This document shows positions 9,993-24,900 of a stretch of 64,000 nucleotides of DNA, in pieces. Source of the DNA: Paragorgia papillata (lineage: Eukaryota > Cnidaria > Anthozoa > Scleralcyonacea > Coralliidae); the NCBI GenBank assembly GCA_035771165.1, contig JAWNZC010000314.1, forward strand, positions 9,204,501-9,268,500, read 5' to 3'. A program made the translations under genes and the position numbers. The first letter of the stretch is position 1; every line of letters starts with the position of its first letter. The notes beneath the pieces are model-generated. The model was given only the letters and a program-made list of their open reading frames with translations, had not been told where the DNA came from and ran no database searches.

Positions 9993-12900
9993 TTAGCTCA
10001 GCGTGTAATGCTTTTTTCGCAGAGTACCATTAACGATTTTCTCTTTCAGCCCTAAATGACGAAGCTCTTCCAAAAAATCTCCAAGTTCACTCCTGTTAAA
10101 GGAAGGCGCGTCGTTGTACAGCTGCAAGACTTTAACTGCTTTATCTGTCTCGTTGAAATATTGAGGATTTCTCTCAACATTTTCAACATCATCTTGCGGT
10201 AATTCGACAAGGCCAGCTAATTGACGCCATGTTGCGGGGATCTCTCTGGAAAGTCGCTCAATCTCTCTCTGAGAAAGAGGTGTTGAATCTAAAACGACAT
10301 CTTGCTTTGCAGCATTAATTTGCAAGAATTCTGGACTTCCATCCAACATTGATGTTCCAGCAGAATATGTCGAACTAAGAAATGGTGGTCTCTGGTACGA
10401 TGTCAGTTCCCCTGTGTTAACAAAAAAATCGCCACGAGAATTTGTTGTCTGCTATATATACTATAAATTCCAATAGCTCAGATTATGACAATGCTATAAT
10501 TTCAAAAAACTATAACGATAAAAGGTGGATCTCAATTCGAAGACATATCAAGGCAAAACCAACAAAAACGAACGAACGAACGAATAAATTAATAAAAGGG
10601 TGAATTAATGAATAAAAATGACTGGATGAACAAATTAGTATCAAATCAAAAGCAAATTATTTTATCAGTGCACCAGTAAATCAGCCAGTGAAATAAACAA
10701 TAAAATCAATTTTACTCACCACTTAACATACAAGGTTCCAAATTAGCTCCACTATAATACGGTAGAAAATCGTCTGGTAACTTTACACGAATTTCGTTGA
10801 CGCAATTGACAAGCTCATTCGTAGCAGAAACACTGAGATTCCCAGCATGATGTTGATTTAAAAACAGCTCAATGATTCTCCTTGCTCTGGCACGAGGGTC
10901 TAGATATCTGATCAAATTACATTCAATTTCCTCAACGGTACTTCCTGGTATGTCAAGCAAACGCGCCAACCTGGGCCACTTAGTTGAAACTGCTTTAGAC
11001 ATTTCTTCAATGAAATTTGTTGGCGGTAAAAGTTGAAAATCTAAAAAAAAAATATATACATTATTATAAGTCAAGACATATTCAATACGGCAAAAAAACT
11101 AGGAAACACAAACGCATCTTTGGTAACCCGTTCCTGTCGTCCTGCATGTGACGAGTAAAATCGTCTGACGTTGGCCAGAGAAATTACATAAAAGGCTGTT
11201 TACATGAATCTGGATTGAGTTTCAATCCCGATTGAACTCATTCCTCTTCTGATCAAATCCCTTTATCTGTTTACATGAATCTGGATTGAGATTTAGCTCA
11301 TTCTGGATTGAGTTTAATCCCGTTCTCATTCCGCATTGAAATTTCGTTCCGGAATCATGTAAAGGCGGTGCGAGATCTGATATCATTCTGGAATGAAAAA
11401 TGCGACCGTGGGAGGACTAGAACGAACAACGCATGCGTGTTTCCTAACATTTACAGATTTCAGATTTCCCGCGGATTTCAATCCTGGAACCCAATTAACA
11501 CGCATTGACTTCGCATTTCAATCCGGATTGAAACTCAATCCAGATTCATGTAAACAGCCCCTAAGACTTGAGAGTCGGATGCCGCCCAGAAAAGTCAATA
11601 AAGATAAACTTAGATAATAAAAATATCAAATCAAAAAACGTTTTTCTTAGAGCGTCTAACCGGTCATTAGAAGGTTACAGGTTCGAATCCTGTCTGGGGC
11701 TGAGGAAATCTTTTCTGAGTAATTGAGCTTGACAAACGTTAACGTCCACCAAACGTCAGTTATATTACACCAAGCTCGCAAACGTACCACATGCACCACA
11801 TGTATTTATACAATAAGCTAAATGTTTTGCACGTTTTCATTGGTCGAGAGCCATAATCTATTACGAGACAGATGCACGGATTTCGTCACAAGTTACAACT
11901 TGTTCTGATTGCTGTGAACCAATGAAAATCGCCACACCAATGTCACCAACCAATCATATTGCTTGTTTTGTATAGATCATGGATCACGTCAGATGGCGTG
12001 CTTCATCTTTTTTAATGCCCCGGAAGTTCGGCGGGAAATTCAATAAATCTTATCAAAAGTTATTTTTTTTAAATTTTTTATTGTATAAAACAAATAGATT
12101 CCATTTTGCCGTTGTCTGTTCAGTTATAGATGCACAGAGGACGTCACAACGTGGTAAGAACATCAGTGACCCACTCGACTACGTCTCGTGGACCACTTTT
12201 TTGTTCTTACCACGTTGTGACGTCATCTGTGCATCTATAACTGAACAGACAACGGCAAAATGGAATCTATTTGTTAAATATACAACTTATCATACTGCAT
12301 GTTTTCCTTGGCCGATATATTTTTGGGGAATACACTTTAATAAAAAATGCCTCGTGTAAAAGTACCTTGAAAAACTCTTTGGATATACCGTATGAACTCC
12401 CTGTATGAATATTAGGGACTTAAAATACAGCAACTACGACTACGGCAACGTGTTTAAACAATACAATTTTATGTCCAACATATTTTATGTTCAATGCCGG
12501 TCGCAACTCGCAAGAGTAATCTTCACGCTGCAGTGACTCTGTTGACAACGCAGAAAAAGCATTTTTACGTTGTAAAGACAACGCGGAACCCAAGTCACTA
12601 CAGAAGCCTTAGCAAAGCTTAACCTTATCCTCGCGACCAACATTGATTGAGTAAGTCTTTTTCTTCAAGAATTTCACAAAACAACGAGTCCATGCGATTG
12701 TGTATCTTGAAATTTGAATTTTTAAATACACCATGCACCTATTTCTACCACTGTTAAACGTTCTGCCATAGTCATAGTCCGTTGCCTAAATCTTAAATTC
12801 CCTATTATGCCTGGTGAGTAGTACATAAATACCTGCACTGTAATCTGGAACAGAGTTTGATGCTTCACTTAACAACTGGTCGGTCTCAAAACTCTCTTCG

Positions 12901-15900
12901 ATATAACGTCCATCCTCGGCACTGCTTTCTTCATGATGGAAAGCTTCCTCGTTTCCCACAAGCTCTTCTATTTCTTGGATAGATGTCAATGTGTCAAAAT
13001 GCGAAATACGCAGAGACTTCTCAAATATTTGTTGTTTGCCGCCGTGCTTTTCAATCAATGACAGCAAAGCGGCTTCGCAGGCCTGTACGGTCGACTTTAC
13101 ACCCGATATAGTAACCTGTGAGGGTGGTTGACAAGTGATATTGACGTCATAAGCATTTTCCAAATCTTCAACTTCAGAGTAATCCTTCAATAGTAAGTGG
13201 CAAACCTTCTTGATCTCAATTGTCCTCGTTTCAGTGTGGAGTTCGACAAATTTGTTAACTTCCTCCACAGATGTCTTGATATCCTGTTGCGAATGAGCGA
13301 AAAAATGGAGAGTCGCACTGCCTTCCACTCTTGACTTGGATGACCTAAGGCAAATGGGCCGCGACTTTTGGTCTGGGATCGACTTTGTCGGTGACGGTGT
13401 TTTCAAGGCCATGTTCTCTCTAGTCTTCTCCTGTATACTAGTCTCAAAACTAGGTATCAGACTTTTCTGATAAACCACGATGTCGACGTCCAACAAATAA
13501 TCTGCAGCTTTCGAGAACTTCTTCGCTGCACCTAAAATAATATCTGCCGAATCTCTGGGTGAGATGTTAAATGGACCTGTACCGATAGCCGCGATCGAAA
13601 CCGAGGTCAAGGAGTGTGATTTGGCTTTAAGAAAGCATTGCTCGATTGATTTCCGAAGACCATGATTATCCTTTGAAGTGGGTAAAAAATGCAAAATGTG
13701 TTGGATGTTTGACATCGCCCCAGCATCTGTTAACATAACAGAACCAGGGCACGGCTTACCCGGCAAAACATTAAGCTTTCGTTGAATATCTTGACCTCCA
13801 GCTCGCAAGATACTTTTGCACATACGTCCCCCATTCGCTAACTTCAAATCGACTGGCAACACATTAATCATGGCGTCCACCGGATGTTGCGTGATATCAC
13901 CTTGGTGAAGAGAGACATTTACAGAACCGAAGGATATCTTTCGGAATCCGACAGCAGATGACTGACAGGCGGTTTCTTCGGCACTCACGACAATTTGAAT
14001 CTCTTTTAGCTTAGTAAATGGTTTACCACAGCTAAACTTCTCAATTTCCTCTCTCAACACTTGAAGGACGAGTCTTTCCGGAAACTCGTGTTCGCGTGTT
14101 CCAATCGCTGGCATGGCAACAGTGGAGGCACCAAGTTGAACGGCCCTGTCCAGTATATTTCTTACAAGATAGCGTAAAGTCTATAGGGAAAAAAGACGCA
14201 AAATAATTCATATTTTCCTGCGCGCCTCCATGTACAAAAGTCATAATGCGAAAACTTAAAAATACGTATGCAAGTCATTGAAATCTCAGTGCATCCAGAT
14301 GATCTTCCTAAAATATCTTAATAACGTATGCACATAGAATCTATTGTATATATAGCATTGTACGTATGGTATATTGTATGATATGGTGTGGTGTGGTCAG
14401 AGGTGGTATGATGTGGTATGGTGAAGGGTGGTGTGGAATTGCATTGCATTGGTATCGTATCGTATTGTGTCGTATATTGTATGTAATATATACAACACGA
14501 GCAGCCGTGTTGTATCGGATATACAAGCTCGAGCCGAACGCGAGAGATTGTATATCTGATACAACACGGCCGCGAATGTTGTATATTACTTAAGATACGA
14601 ATGCATCTAAAGAACCATATTTACCAACTATTTCAGCGATACTGCTCTATTTTAGCCGAGAAAATCGAAGCAAAAGTTTATGTAAATCAGGACGATGCTG
14701 CATGTATCCGATTTACAACCTCTGCTACGGTATTGATTTCTTTTGTGTTTTCTTCATGAATTATTAATGAGTATTTTAACGTATCGTATCGTATCGTATC
14801 GTATTGTATTGTATTGTATTGTATTGTATTGTACAAACAACTAAGAGCGCCACAATAGAAAATCTTTCCTGTAACGTACACTTTCAAACACAACTGCGTT
14901 GCAAGAAAGTTGCCTCGTGCAACAGCGCCTTAAAAATCTCCTAGGATATACCGTTGGATGAACTCCCTGTTTGAGATGAGTTGGTCGACCGCAGTCGGAG
15001 GCAGCAAGAAGGCTCCTCTTTCGATGGCTGCTACCCTAAGGCAGGGGTGGGCGCCACTCCTATCCCAGATGATGTTGTTTTTGCGGAGGGAGGAAAACCG
15101 GAGAACCCGGTGAAAAACCCTCGGAGCAAAGGAGAGAACCAACAACTCTACTCACATGAAGTCACCCATCCAAGTACTAACCCCACTCGACCGGGCTTAA
15201 CTTCAGTGGTGAGGCAGCACGCTTACGGCTTGTGCCACCTATGCCTCCCTGTTTAAATACAATAAGAAATAGATATATCCGTACCTTTTCTGAGTTTCCT
15301 CGACCATTATCCCATTTACAACAAACTGCGTGTAAAACGTTGTTACAATCAAGGTTTCCACCATGGGTAGTTACCACATTGCCTTTTGACAAAGAACTAA
15401 AACAACTGCATGCTTGAACAAAAGATGGTCCACCACGCTTGCTTAACGCTTCCCCGCAAGCAGTGGGTTGCTTAAGATCGGAGTTCGCAGAATTTACCAA
15501 AATATCAGCCTGTAATTAAACAGAAAACACAACAACACAATTTAGAGCAAGGATACACTCGAAATAAATTTCATATTTCCGCACATCCATGTATTTATTC
15601 TCTATACAGTATATAATAAATAGTATACTTAACCTTTTCGTCAGCAATATTTCCAAATTTCAGAGACACTTTAAGGCCATGCTTTGTGGTGAAATTACAG
15701 CTGTCATAAGCACATGCATTAGCTGTACCACTAGCTTTAAAATCAACCAAATTTGCCTGACTCTCCTCAGAAACTCTTCTCTCCCTTTTGACATCTTTCT
15801 TCTCCTGTTGGTCGTTCGCTTTACCCTCAACCCTCTTTCCTTTCCCACTCGTCTTTGTCACTTCAATAACCACTTTCGTCTGCGTTTCCAACAGCCTCAG

Positions 15901-18900
15901 ATTATGCTGTCCTGTTTCTCCGTCAAAAAACTGTGGCAATCCAGGGAATACGAACTCTTTATCTGCGCTCGCGACTTCATTACACAGTTCGTCTAGAAGC
16001 GCCTTGCACTTGTTCAGACCTTCCCGAGTCCCCTTCAGCAGCATGAGCTTCCCCGACGTTGAAATGTTGACAGAGACGCGACTGTCCTTCAATTTCTCTT
16101 CGATTTCTTTTACTCTTTCGCGAAAGCGCTCCTTTAAAAATCGCACCAATCCAATGTGAAGTTTAACACTTTCGCTGCGTACTTTCTCCGATTCTATGAA
16201 ATTTTCGATTTCTGTTTTGGCGTCCGTCACATTCTCCGAAATACCAAGCAATACAATTGAACACGACGACTTATCGATGCTAATCTCCACAAGTTGCTCT
16301 TGATTTAACTTCGTGAAAAGTTTCTTCCATTTTTCATCTTCAAGGAGAAATAAGCTTTCCGCATCCAGAAGAACCTTGTACCATTTCATTGAATCACCCA
16401 GACAACTTTTCGCTTTATCCACTTCGGTAGAATTTGTCGCAACAAGTTTGACAGCATTGCCTCTTTGCGGAAAAAATAGTGCCGAAACATTTTGTCGATC
16501 CATTGTTTCCGAAAGATATTTCTCCCCTTCTTGACTCTTTACGACTTTGCCAATGTTGGTGTATGGCAGATGGTAATCCTCTTCCACAAATTCATTCACA
16601 ATACGTAGACATTCGTTCTTTGCTTCCGTGGTTTGATCGCGAAGGCCTTCAAAGTGTACTTCACATTTCTCTTTGTTTAAAGTTACTTTAACTTCTGAAT
16701 ACTGGTTTTCAACTTTTTCCAGGAATCCAATCTTGTTTAAGAGAAGCATTCGCTCGTGACTGGCAATTGTAACCGTTTCCTTCATAAATATTTCTTTCTT
16801 GATACGTTTCAAACAGTCGTCAACTGATGTGGAGACACTTTCTCTTTCGCTTTTCAAGCACGCAACCAAAAGTTCACTTTTACTATCATTCTTCTTGCAA
16901 AGCGCTTTCTTTTTATGGAACAATTGCGCCAAGAGTGCTAAAGCTTTATCAACAGCATGTACCATTACACTTTCAACAGGAACCGCAAATACTTGAAACC
17001 GAGCTAGAAACTCCAGAACAACTGCCTGATAACTGCTTGCCCATTGGTTTAAATACCCCAAGTCAGCTATCTGCCATAGTTTGGATACATCACTGTCCGG
17101 ACACCATTCAATGTCAGCCTTTAGCAGACTGAGTTTGGTTTTCAGTTCATAAGCATAACCACCGTCCACAATAAACTGAGATATAATGTCTTTGTGAAGT
17201 TGGTCATCTGATGATAGGATTGACGAGTCGATTTGAGGGAAGTACTTTTGCACGGCAAATGACTTTCCGTTTAGAGAATGTTTTTTGCCAGCTACTTTGT
17301 CAGCGACTGTTAGAAAAATATACAGAAATTGACATTATCATGTTTTTTCAACAGTATATTTATTCACTCACTCACGTATGTACTTACTCACACGTACGCA
17401 CGCACGCATGCACGCACGCACGCACGCACGTACGTACGCGCTCGCGCACGTATGCAAGCACTCACTCACCAATTGTTCATTGTCCACTTTCTTGCTTGCT
17501 CCCTCCCTCCTTTCCTGCCTCCCTCCCTCTCTCTTTCTTTCTCTCTCTCTCCCTCCCTCACGATAGTATATCAACCACTCGCCCTCCCTCCCTTGTTAAC
17601 ATGTGTGCACTCACACATGCATGTACGCACTCACTCACGCATGCATGCACGCATTCACACATGCATGCATGCACTCACTCACTCACTCACTCATCCACCC
17701 ACCCACCCACCCACTCACTCACTCACTCACTCACTCACTCACTCACTCACTCACTCACTCACTCACTCACTCACTCACTCACTCACTCACTCACTCACGC
17801 ATACATGCATGCATGCGCGCACGCACGCACGCACGCACGCACGCACTCACTCACTCACTCACACGTATTTAGATACGAGAAGTTGGAATCTGGGAATAGT
17901 GAAGCTTAAAGAGGTAGAGACATGGAAAAATCTTGGAAAGATTTGGTGTTTGGAGGGAACGTGTATGCATGTCATTAAAGATGCAACAACCAAAGCGTGG
18001 GATTCCTGTTTTGGCATAATAAGAGGGGGAGGTCGTCATTTAGGACTTAATCCCATCATATCATTGAAACTATGGAAAACAATTGGTATGGAAAAATTAT
18101 TGTATGGTTGTGAACTATGGAGAGTAAATGGAGTGTTGATAAAACAACTGGAGAAGGTGCAAAATCAAATTATCAGAATCATTCAAGGATTTTTGCCAGG
18201 AACCTCTGGAACAGCATGTAGGGGATTACTTGGGTTGTGGGATGTCGCAACGGAAATTGACAAACGGAAGCTGTATCTTCTTGGTAGAATAATCAGGTCA
18301 GGAGATGGTTTGGCATACAAACGGATGTTTAGAAGAAGACTTATACGCTGGAAATGGAAAGTTGACAATAGGGCAACAGGATTTATTCCTGATGTAATAA
18401 AGATTTTAAGACGTTATGATCTATTTAATTACATCGAGGATTTTTACAACGAGGATGTATTTCCCAGTAAATCAAGGTGGAAGATTATAGTAAAGCTAAC
18501 CATTCAAGAGGTTCATGAAAATCAATGGAGGGAAAATGTATTACGCAATCGACAGCTGAAATTATACGCAGTTGTTCACAGTAAACTCGAACCAATCTTT
18601 TGGTGGAACTTGGCAAGGCGGTATACTGATTCGTTGGGCGAAGTAACAGATGTTCTGCGCATTTTATGTGGATCATACACCCAGAGGGGTAAACGAGTAG
18701 AGGACATTCATAACAGTAACACCGAGTGTGAAAGATGTCGTGTACTTTGTAGGGACCCGTTGAGACATGCTTTGTTGTATTGTAGGGAATCAGAGAAAGA
18801 AAGAAATATGATGTGGGATTGGGTAATGGACACTTTACCATTTACGGTTGCAGCGGAATTACATTCAATGGAAGATGATGAGTTCATCACTACAATATTG

Positions 18901-21900
18901 GGAGAGAAAAGGGCATTAAGTAATTTAAGTAATTTACGCAAAGATGATCAAGAAAAGTTCTTTTTGAGAACAGCAAAGTACATTTCTTACGTTAGGGAAC
19001 TATTCTTTAATTAATTTATTTCTAAACATTATATCTTTTTTTTTTAATTATGTAAATAACTTTAAAACAATCACTCCTCTGTTTAGGGGGCAATAAAAGA
19101 ATTGTTACTCACTCAGCATTCACTCACGCATGCATACACGCACTCACTCACGCATGCGTACACGCACTCACACATGCATGCATGCATGTACTCACTCACT
19201 CACTCACTCACTCACTCACTCACTCACTCACTCACTCACTCACTCACTCACTCACTCACTCACTCACTCACTCACTCACTCACTCACTCACTCACTCACT
19301 CACTCACTCACGCATACATGCATGCATGCGCGCGCACTCACTCAGCATTCACTCACGCATGCATACACGCACTCACACACACACTCACACATGCATGCAC
19401 TCACTCACTCACTCACTCACTCACTCACTCACTCACTCACTCACTCACTCACTCACTCACTCACTCACTCACTCACTCACTCACTCACTCACGCATACAT
19501 GCATGCATGCGCGCGCACTCACTCAGCATTCACTCACGCATGCATACACGCACTCACACACACACTCACACATGCATGCACTCACTCACTCACGCATACA
19601 TGCACGCACGCACGCACGCACGCACGCACTCACTCACTCACTCACTCACTCAGCATTCACTCACGCATGCATACACGCACTCACTCACGCATGCGTACAC
19701 GCACTCACACATGCATGCATGCATGCACTCACTCACTCACTCACTCACTCACTCACTCACTCACTCACTCACTCACTCACTCACTCACTCACTCACTCAC
19801 TCACTCACTCACTCACTCACGCATGCATACACGCACTCACTCACTCACGCATGCATACACGCACTCACACATGCATGCATGCACTCACTCACGTATGCGT
19901 ACACGCTCACTTACGCACGTACATACACACGCATGCACGCACGCACTTTACAATTGATTATATTGTATATATTTTGCTAAATAAAATTCACCTTGTGTGT
20001 TCCCAAATATGATGATAGCATAATGCTTTTCCTCAAACATCTTCACACTTTTCACATCACCTCCACCGCTGCGTCGCACATCATTAAAATACATTGAGAT
20101 CACATGCTCAGAAGTTTGAGGAGAAAGACCAGTAACCAAAACACTGTTGCAAGCATGAACTCTTTCTACTGTAGGTTCCATTCCATCCAATTTAGTCCAG
20201 ACAAACGTTTGCAAATCTAAAACAAATTTTTTTTCTCCCAATATACTGTAGAATACATGTTATGTTTCTTTGCCCATATAAAAAAATAGTGTCACATAAC
20301 AATGGTATTAATTAATACAAGCAAGCATTTGTGGAACTGTTATCCTTTATATTACTGAGGTTTCGACCTGTTGACTCAGGCCTTCATCAGAGCAAATGCC
20401 AACGTCATGTTAATTGGCTCACGTCATATAAACAAAAACAACTTAACAACCAGAATCACATTAATTTAAAAAAATTAATTTTGCTCTGATGAAAGCATGA
20501 GTCAACAGGTTGAAAGCTCAGCAATAAATAATAAACGTCTCATTTGTCTCATTTGAAAGAACTCGTCAAATGGTATAAGAAGACCTTTTACAATTTTTCC
20601 GTATCTGTTTTGGTTTTGGAAATATTTCGAGCAAAGACAGCGTGCTGTCCGCCAGGAAATTGGTGACGTCACATGGGTGACCAAATTTCCACGGAAGGCT
20701 TTTTAAATGTTGTGGGTCAATTTAAAATGGAAATAGCGCAACAAAATCGAGTTTCTAGCTCATAATGTCATAGGTTATGATGTCACATGCATATCGAAAA
20801 TAATTCCAAGATGGCGGACAGCAGGCTGTCTTTGGTCCAAATATTTCCAAAACCAAAACAGGTACGGAAAAATTGTAAAAGGTCTTCTTATACCATTTGA
20901 CGAGTTCTTTCAAATGAGACGAACTTAATTTTTATTGCCAATACCTTTTGTAATATGCAAATAAGGTATGTGATGACGTAAGATAAGGAAAGCAGAATTG
21001 TGGAAGATTTTATATATATATATATAGTGTATATCTTCAAACTTATACATCGAAATTTCTCAAAACTTTGCACATATATACAGACCATCTAACTAAGAAA
21101 GATAATTTGAGTTATTTAGCCGTCATGGCAACCGATTTGTTTCCAGACCTCTAAATTCAGGCTCAAAAAATCTTTGTTTTCTGTCACAGCAGAGTTTACT
21201 GCAACGTCAGACTTTAATGTAAAGCCCTAATCAAACGAAAACGCAAGTCATCGCAAGTTGGCAGTCACGCTATCTCAGCCAGCCTCTCCGAATAATTTCC
21301 CGAAAATATTATGAACCGTGACAAAGTTAAAACTTGTTTAAAACATTCATGAAACCTTTATTTTGTTAATTTGGGTGTTCGAACGACCGCCACAGAAATT
21401 TGTGACTGCCAACTTGCGATGACTTGCGTTCCCGTTTGATTAGGGCTTAAGATTTGTTAAGTTTGTAGAATCTTCCTCCAATATTACAAACTCCAAAATG
21501 ATCAGCAATTGAGAGAAAACAAATAGTTTTGTTTTTTAAATTAAAAGGTCTTGAAACTAATCGGTTACCATAACGACTATAAAACTTGAACTATCTTTTT
21601 CAGTTTAGTAGTTTGTAAGTACATGCAAAGTTTGGAGAAATTTTGATGAACAGTTTTGAAGATATATTTGAAAATAAATCGTCGACAATTCTGCTTTCCT
21701 TATCTTATGTCATGACATGCCTTATTTGCATATTACAAAAACCTCAATAACTTAATGCACCAGTCATTTGAAAACCCCGCACCCTCACCTTGGGCATACC
21801 CTGGGAATTCATTTTGTTTGCGTGCGAAATCCAGTGAAGTGTCTGGTCCCCGGGGCAAAAAGGCATGGTGAATGCCCCGCTCTGGATAATCAACTAACTT

Positions 21901-24900
21901 TTCACAGCAAATGTTTCCCAAAATGTCTTCACTGTCCTGTAGATCGGACCCTCTTCCTGCCGACAATGCATGTTAGTAAATAAAAGAAAAAACAAACTCA
22001 CTGTTGTCTTTTCTTATTTAACTCAAATCTTTGGTTTTGCATCCATCACAGCCTTTACTGCTGTAAACAATGTACATTATCTTGCCAAGCATCCCAAAAA
22101 TATGAATCAGTATGTCAATTCTTAGGTTAGACTGAAAGCCGGCCGCCGATCTCATCTCGTTCTCACTCCTGAGAGTAGCACGAGATGAGATCGGCGGCCG
22201 GCTTTCAGTCTATTGTTAGGTATGCTGTACGCATCATACAACATGGCACAGCTTAGAAAAATGCGACCAGCAAGTGACTCACTTGTGAATTCCCCGCCGT
22301 TCGCCCACTCATTCCCCGCCCTGTTCTGCGTCTCTGCGAGGCAGTGAAAGCAAGTGTATTCCTATTTCCTATTCCTAGTGCAATCATGCGGAACATTGGC
22401 TATATAAGTACTGAGATTCAAATTAGTCAGGGTCAGTTTGTTCAACGCGATCCCGTGAGGGTTTAGTTAGGAAGACCTGCAGTTATAGTAGTGTTATTAT
22501 GGTATTGCAAGATTTCTCACACGCGACTCCATAGGCTCGGAAGGGAAGTTCTTATAATTATGGGGGGATGATTGGTGGATATAATATTGAGTTGGTATAA
22601 CAAATTAGTATGTCATAGATCGGATGGTTGTGTTCATCGTTTTTTTTCCCTCCTCCCCTCCCAAAAACAGTCCACTGCCTTGTTCCCCGGCTCACGGGCT
22701 CACATTTCCCATAACTCTCTGCCTGTGAGCCAATGGGAGCAAGAGGGCAGTTGGAATAGATTACTAAGCTGGTGATTGTCCCTGCTTTCCCCGGGGTAGA
22801 CTGGTGCATAAGAACAAAAACCGATATAGCCTTTTGCATATAGATGAGTAATTAATAGATTTTATTTTGACGGTTAGCATCATGTATTTTATTTTCAATG
22901 CCAAGCTAAAATGCTGAGCTATGAAACACTTAATAACCGAGAGTGAGGTCTTTTATAGGGTAAATTATTAAACCGAGGTCTTGTTGTATTGACCGAGCGA
23001 TAGCGAGGTTAATACGTTCAAGACCAAGGTTTAATATTTTACCGCGTAACGACCAAACGGTCGAGGTTATTAAGTAGTTTATTATATGGCACTTTTTATT
23101 TCAAAATCAATCTTGTATTTCTTGGTCTTCGCTTCCTTTAACTTCATCAAAACACCGGACTAGCATTATTTTCTGCTGTTTCTTTCTCGTCTGGATACTA
23201 GAATTTACTTTCGTAATGTTCATCGTCGTTTATTTCATTTATTTTCGTCGTTTTTCAGCAAATAAAAGTTTCTTATTAGGATTTTTTGTTTGTTTCCAAT
23301 TGTAGGGCATTAAGCCTATTTTCCATATAGCCGTAAGAGCCGGCGGCATGGCTGCGGCAAGGGGCGATGGTCCAATCATAGACAGTGTTGAATTAGCCAG
23401 CAATAAAAAGCTGTATGCGATTGGACCATTGCCTCTTGCCGCAGCCATGCCGCCGGCTCTTACGGCTATATGGGAACCAGGCTTTAACAATTTTCATAAT
23501 GCCCACGGGCACTACAGAGAAATCTCGCCACGTCAGCAACCAATCACAGCATGTGAATAATGCATGAATACATGACTTTAATCTCAACTCATATAACATG
23601 TCATACTGTATGTTTATGAGCACCAAGATGTTGCAAACTCATGTATATAAATATATTATGGCCATACAACTTACCTGAAGAGTTATTCAGATATGCAATT
23701 GCTCTCCCTTCTCCCAAGAACATCACTCTTTCAACATCTTTTCTGGTCGTTGTTTTCAAATAATCCCACAAACCATCTGTGGTTGTCCTTTCACTTAATC
23801 CTGATATAAGAACCATTTTATCTTCATATTCCTTCCTACACTGGTCATTTAGCTCAGCTGTTGGCCAGCTTTTAGCACTAGCTGATAACTTACTAGTTTT
23901 AGAAACTAATGGCATTATTGATGATTGCACTTTAAATATATAAAACTAAGTTGTGACTACCAGCGCCTTGAACGTCGAGTTGGTTGACCAACTGCAACCC
24001 ATTCGTTTCACACCTGAAAAACATTGGTCTTTACATTATATAAAATTTTAGTTATACTTTGTCTCTTAACCTGATGCATGTAAACATTAAAATTAACAAG
24101 TGAAAAACACCTTATTACAACTTTTATGATTTCAAAAACTCATTAACAATGTTTCCAGAAGGTGATTGTGCTAGCTGGGCAATGTGTTAAATTATTTATG
24201 AAATAAAAATAATTAACATCATGCGATGTGTATGTGTTGTTGTTCCACAGGTCCCTTGGGGTTCTACTTGGGGGTATCAAATCCACTAGCCCCTTGGCTA
24301 AGTTTAATGAGCGTAGATGCTCAGAGCTTATTCGTGTACTAATTGCCGTATGTGACACTTCGCTACCATGCACCCACCCACCCCGTGTAGTGGGCGTCCA
24401 GGTGGTTGAGCCGTTGCCATTCCTTGGGTTGAGCTCGCTCAGTCGCGCAAGTAGGATTTGTATTGCTGCTGGTGATCCTAGTGCCTGCAATCGTTGCGGG
24501 GATGGTATTTGTGTTCCTTGCGGTGCTACAGTTGTGGGCCGGGTACTGCCGCATTTGCATTACAGGTGCTAGGTGGTTGCATGTGTGCTACTTTGCCATC
24601 ATAATTATTGTTGCTGGGGGGGGGGGACTGCTTTTGTGCTAATGTTCCTTGCTGTCTTACAGTTGCTAGGTGGTTGCTGGTGTACTACTTTGCTATCATA
24701 TTGTTGTTGGCAGACTGCATTTATGCTATTGTACCTGGCTATCGTACAGTTGCTTGGTGGTTGCATGTGTGCTACTTTACTATTATATTGTTGCTGGGGA
24801 CTGCATTTGTCCTTAATGTACCTTGCTATCGTGCCATTGCTAGGTGGTCGCATGTGTGCTACTTTGCTATCATATTGTTGCGGGGGGACTGCATTTGTGC

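Noticed and set aside
17211..17909. Thr/His/Ser/Leu-repeat frames in the ACTC microsatellites, also at 19102-20012
   Set aside because: Artefacts of ACTC repetition. Only the portion from about 17872 onward is real LINE coding sequence.
21733..21966. Additional exon of gene B from a 77-codon minus-strand frame
   Set aside because: Exons on either side already join in phase 1. The stretch looks like a dispersed repeat and has no good acceptor/donor pair.
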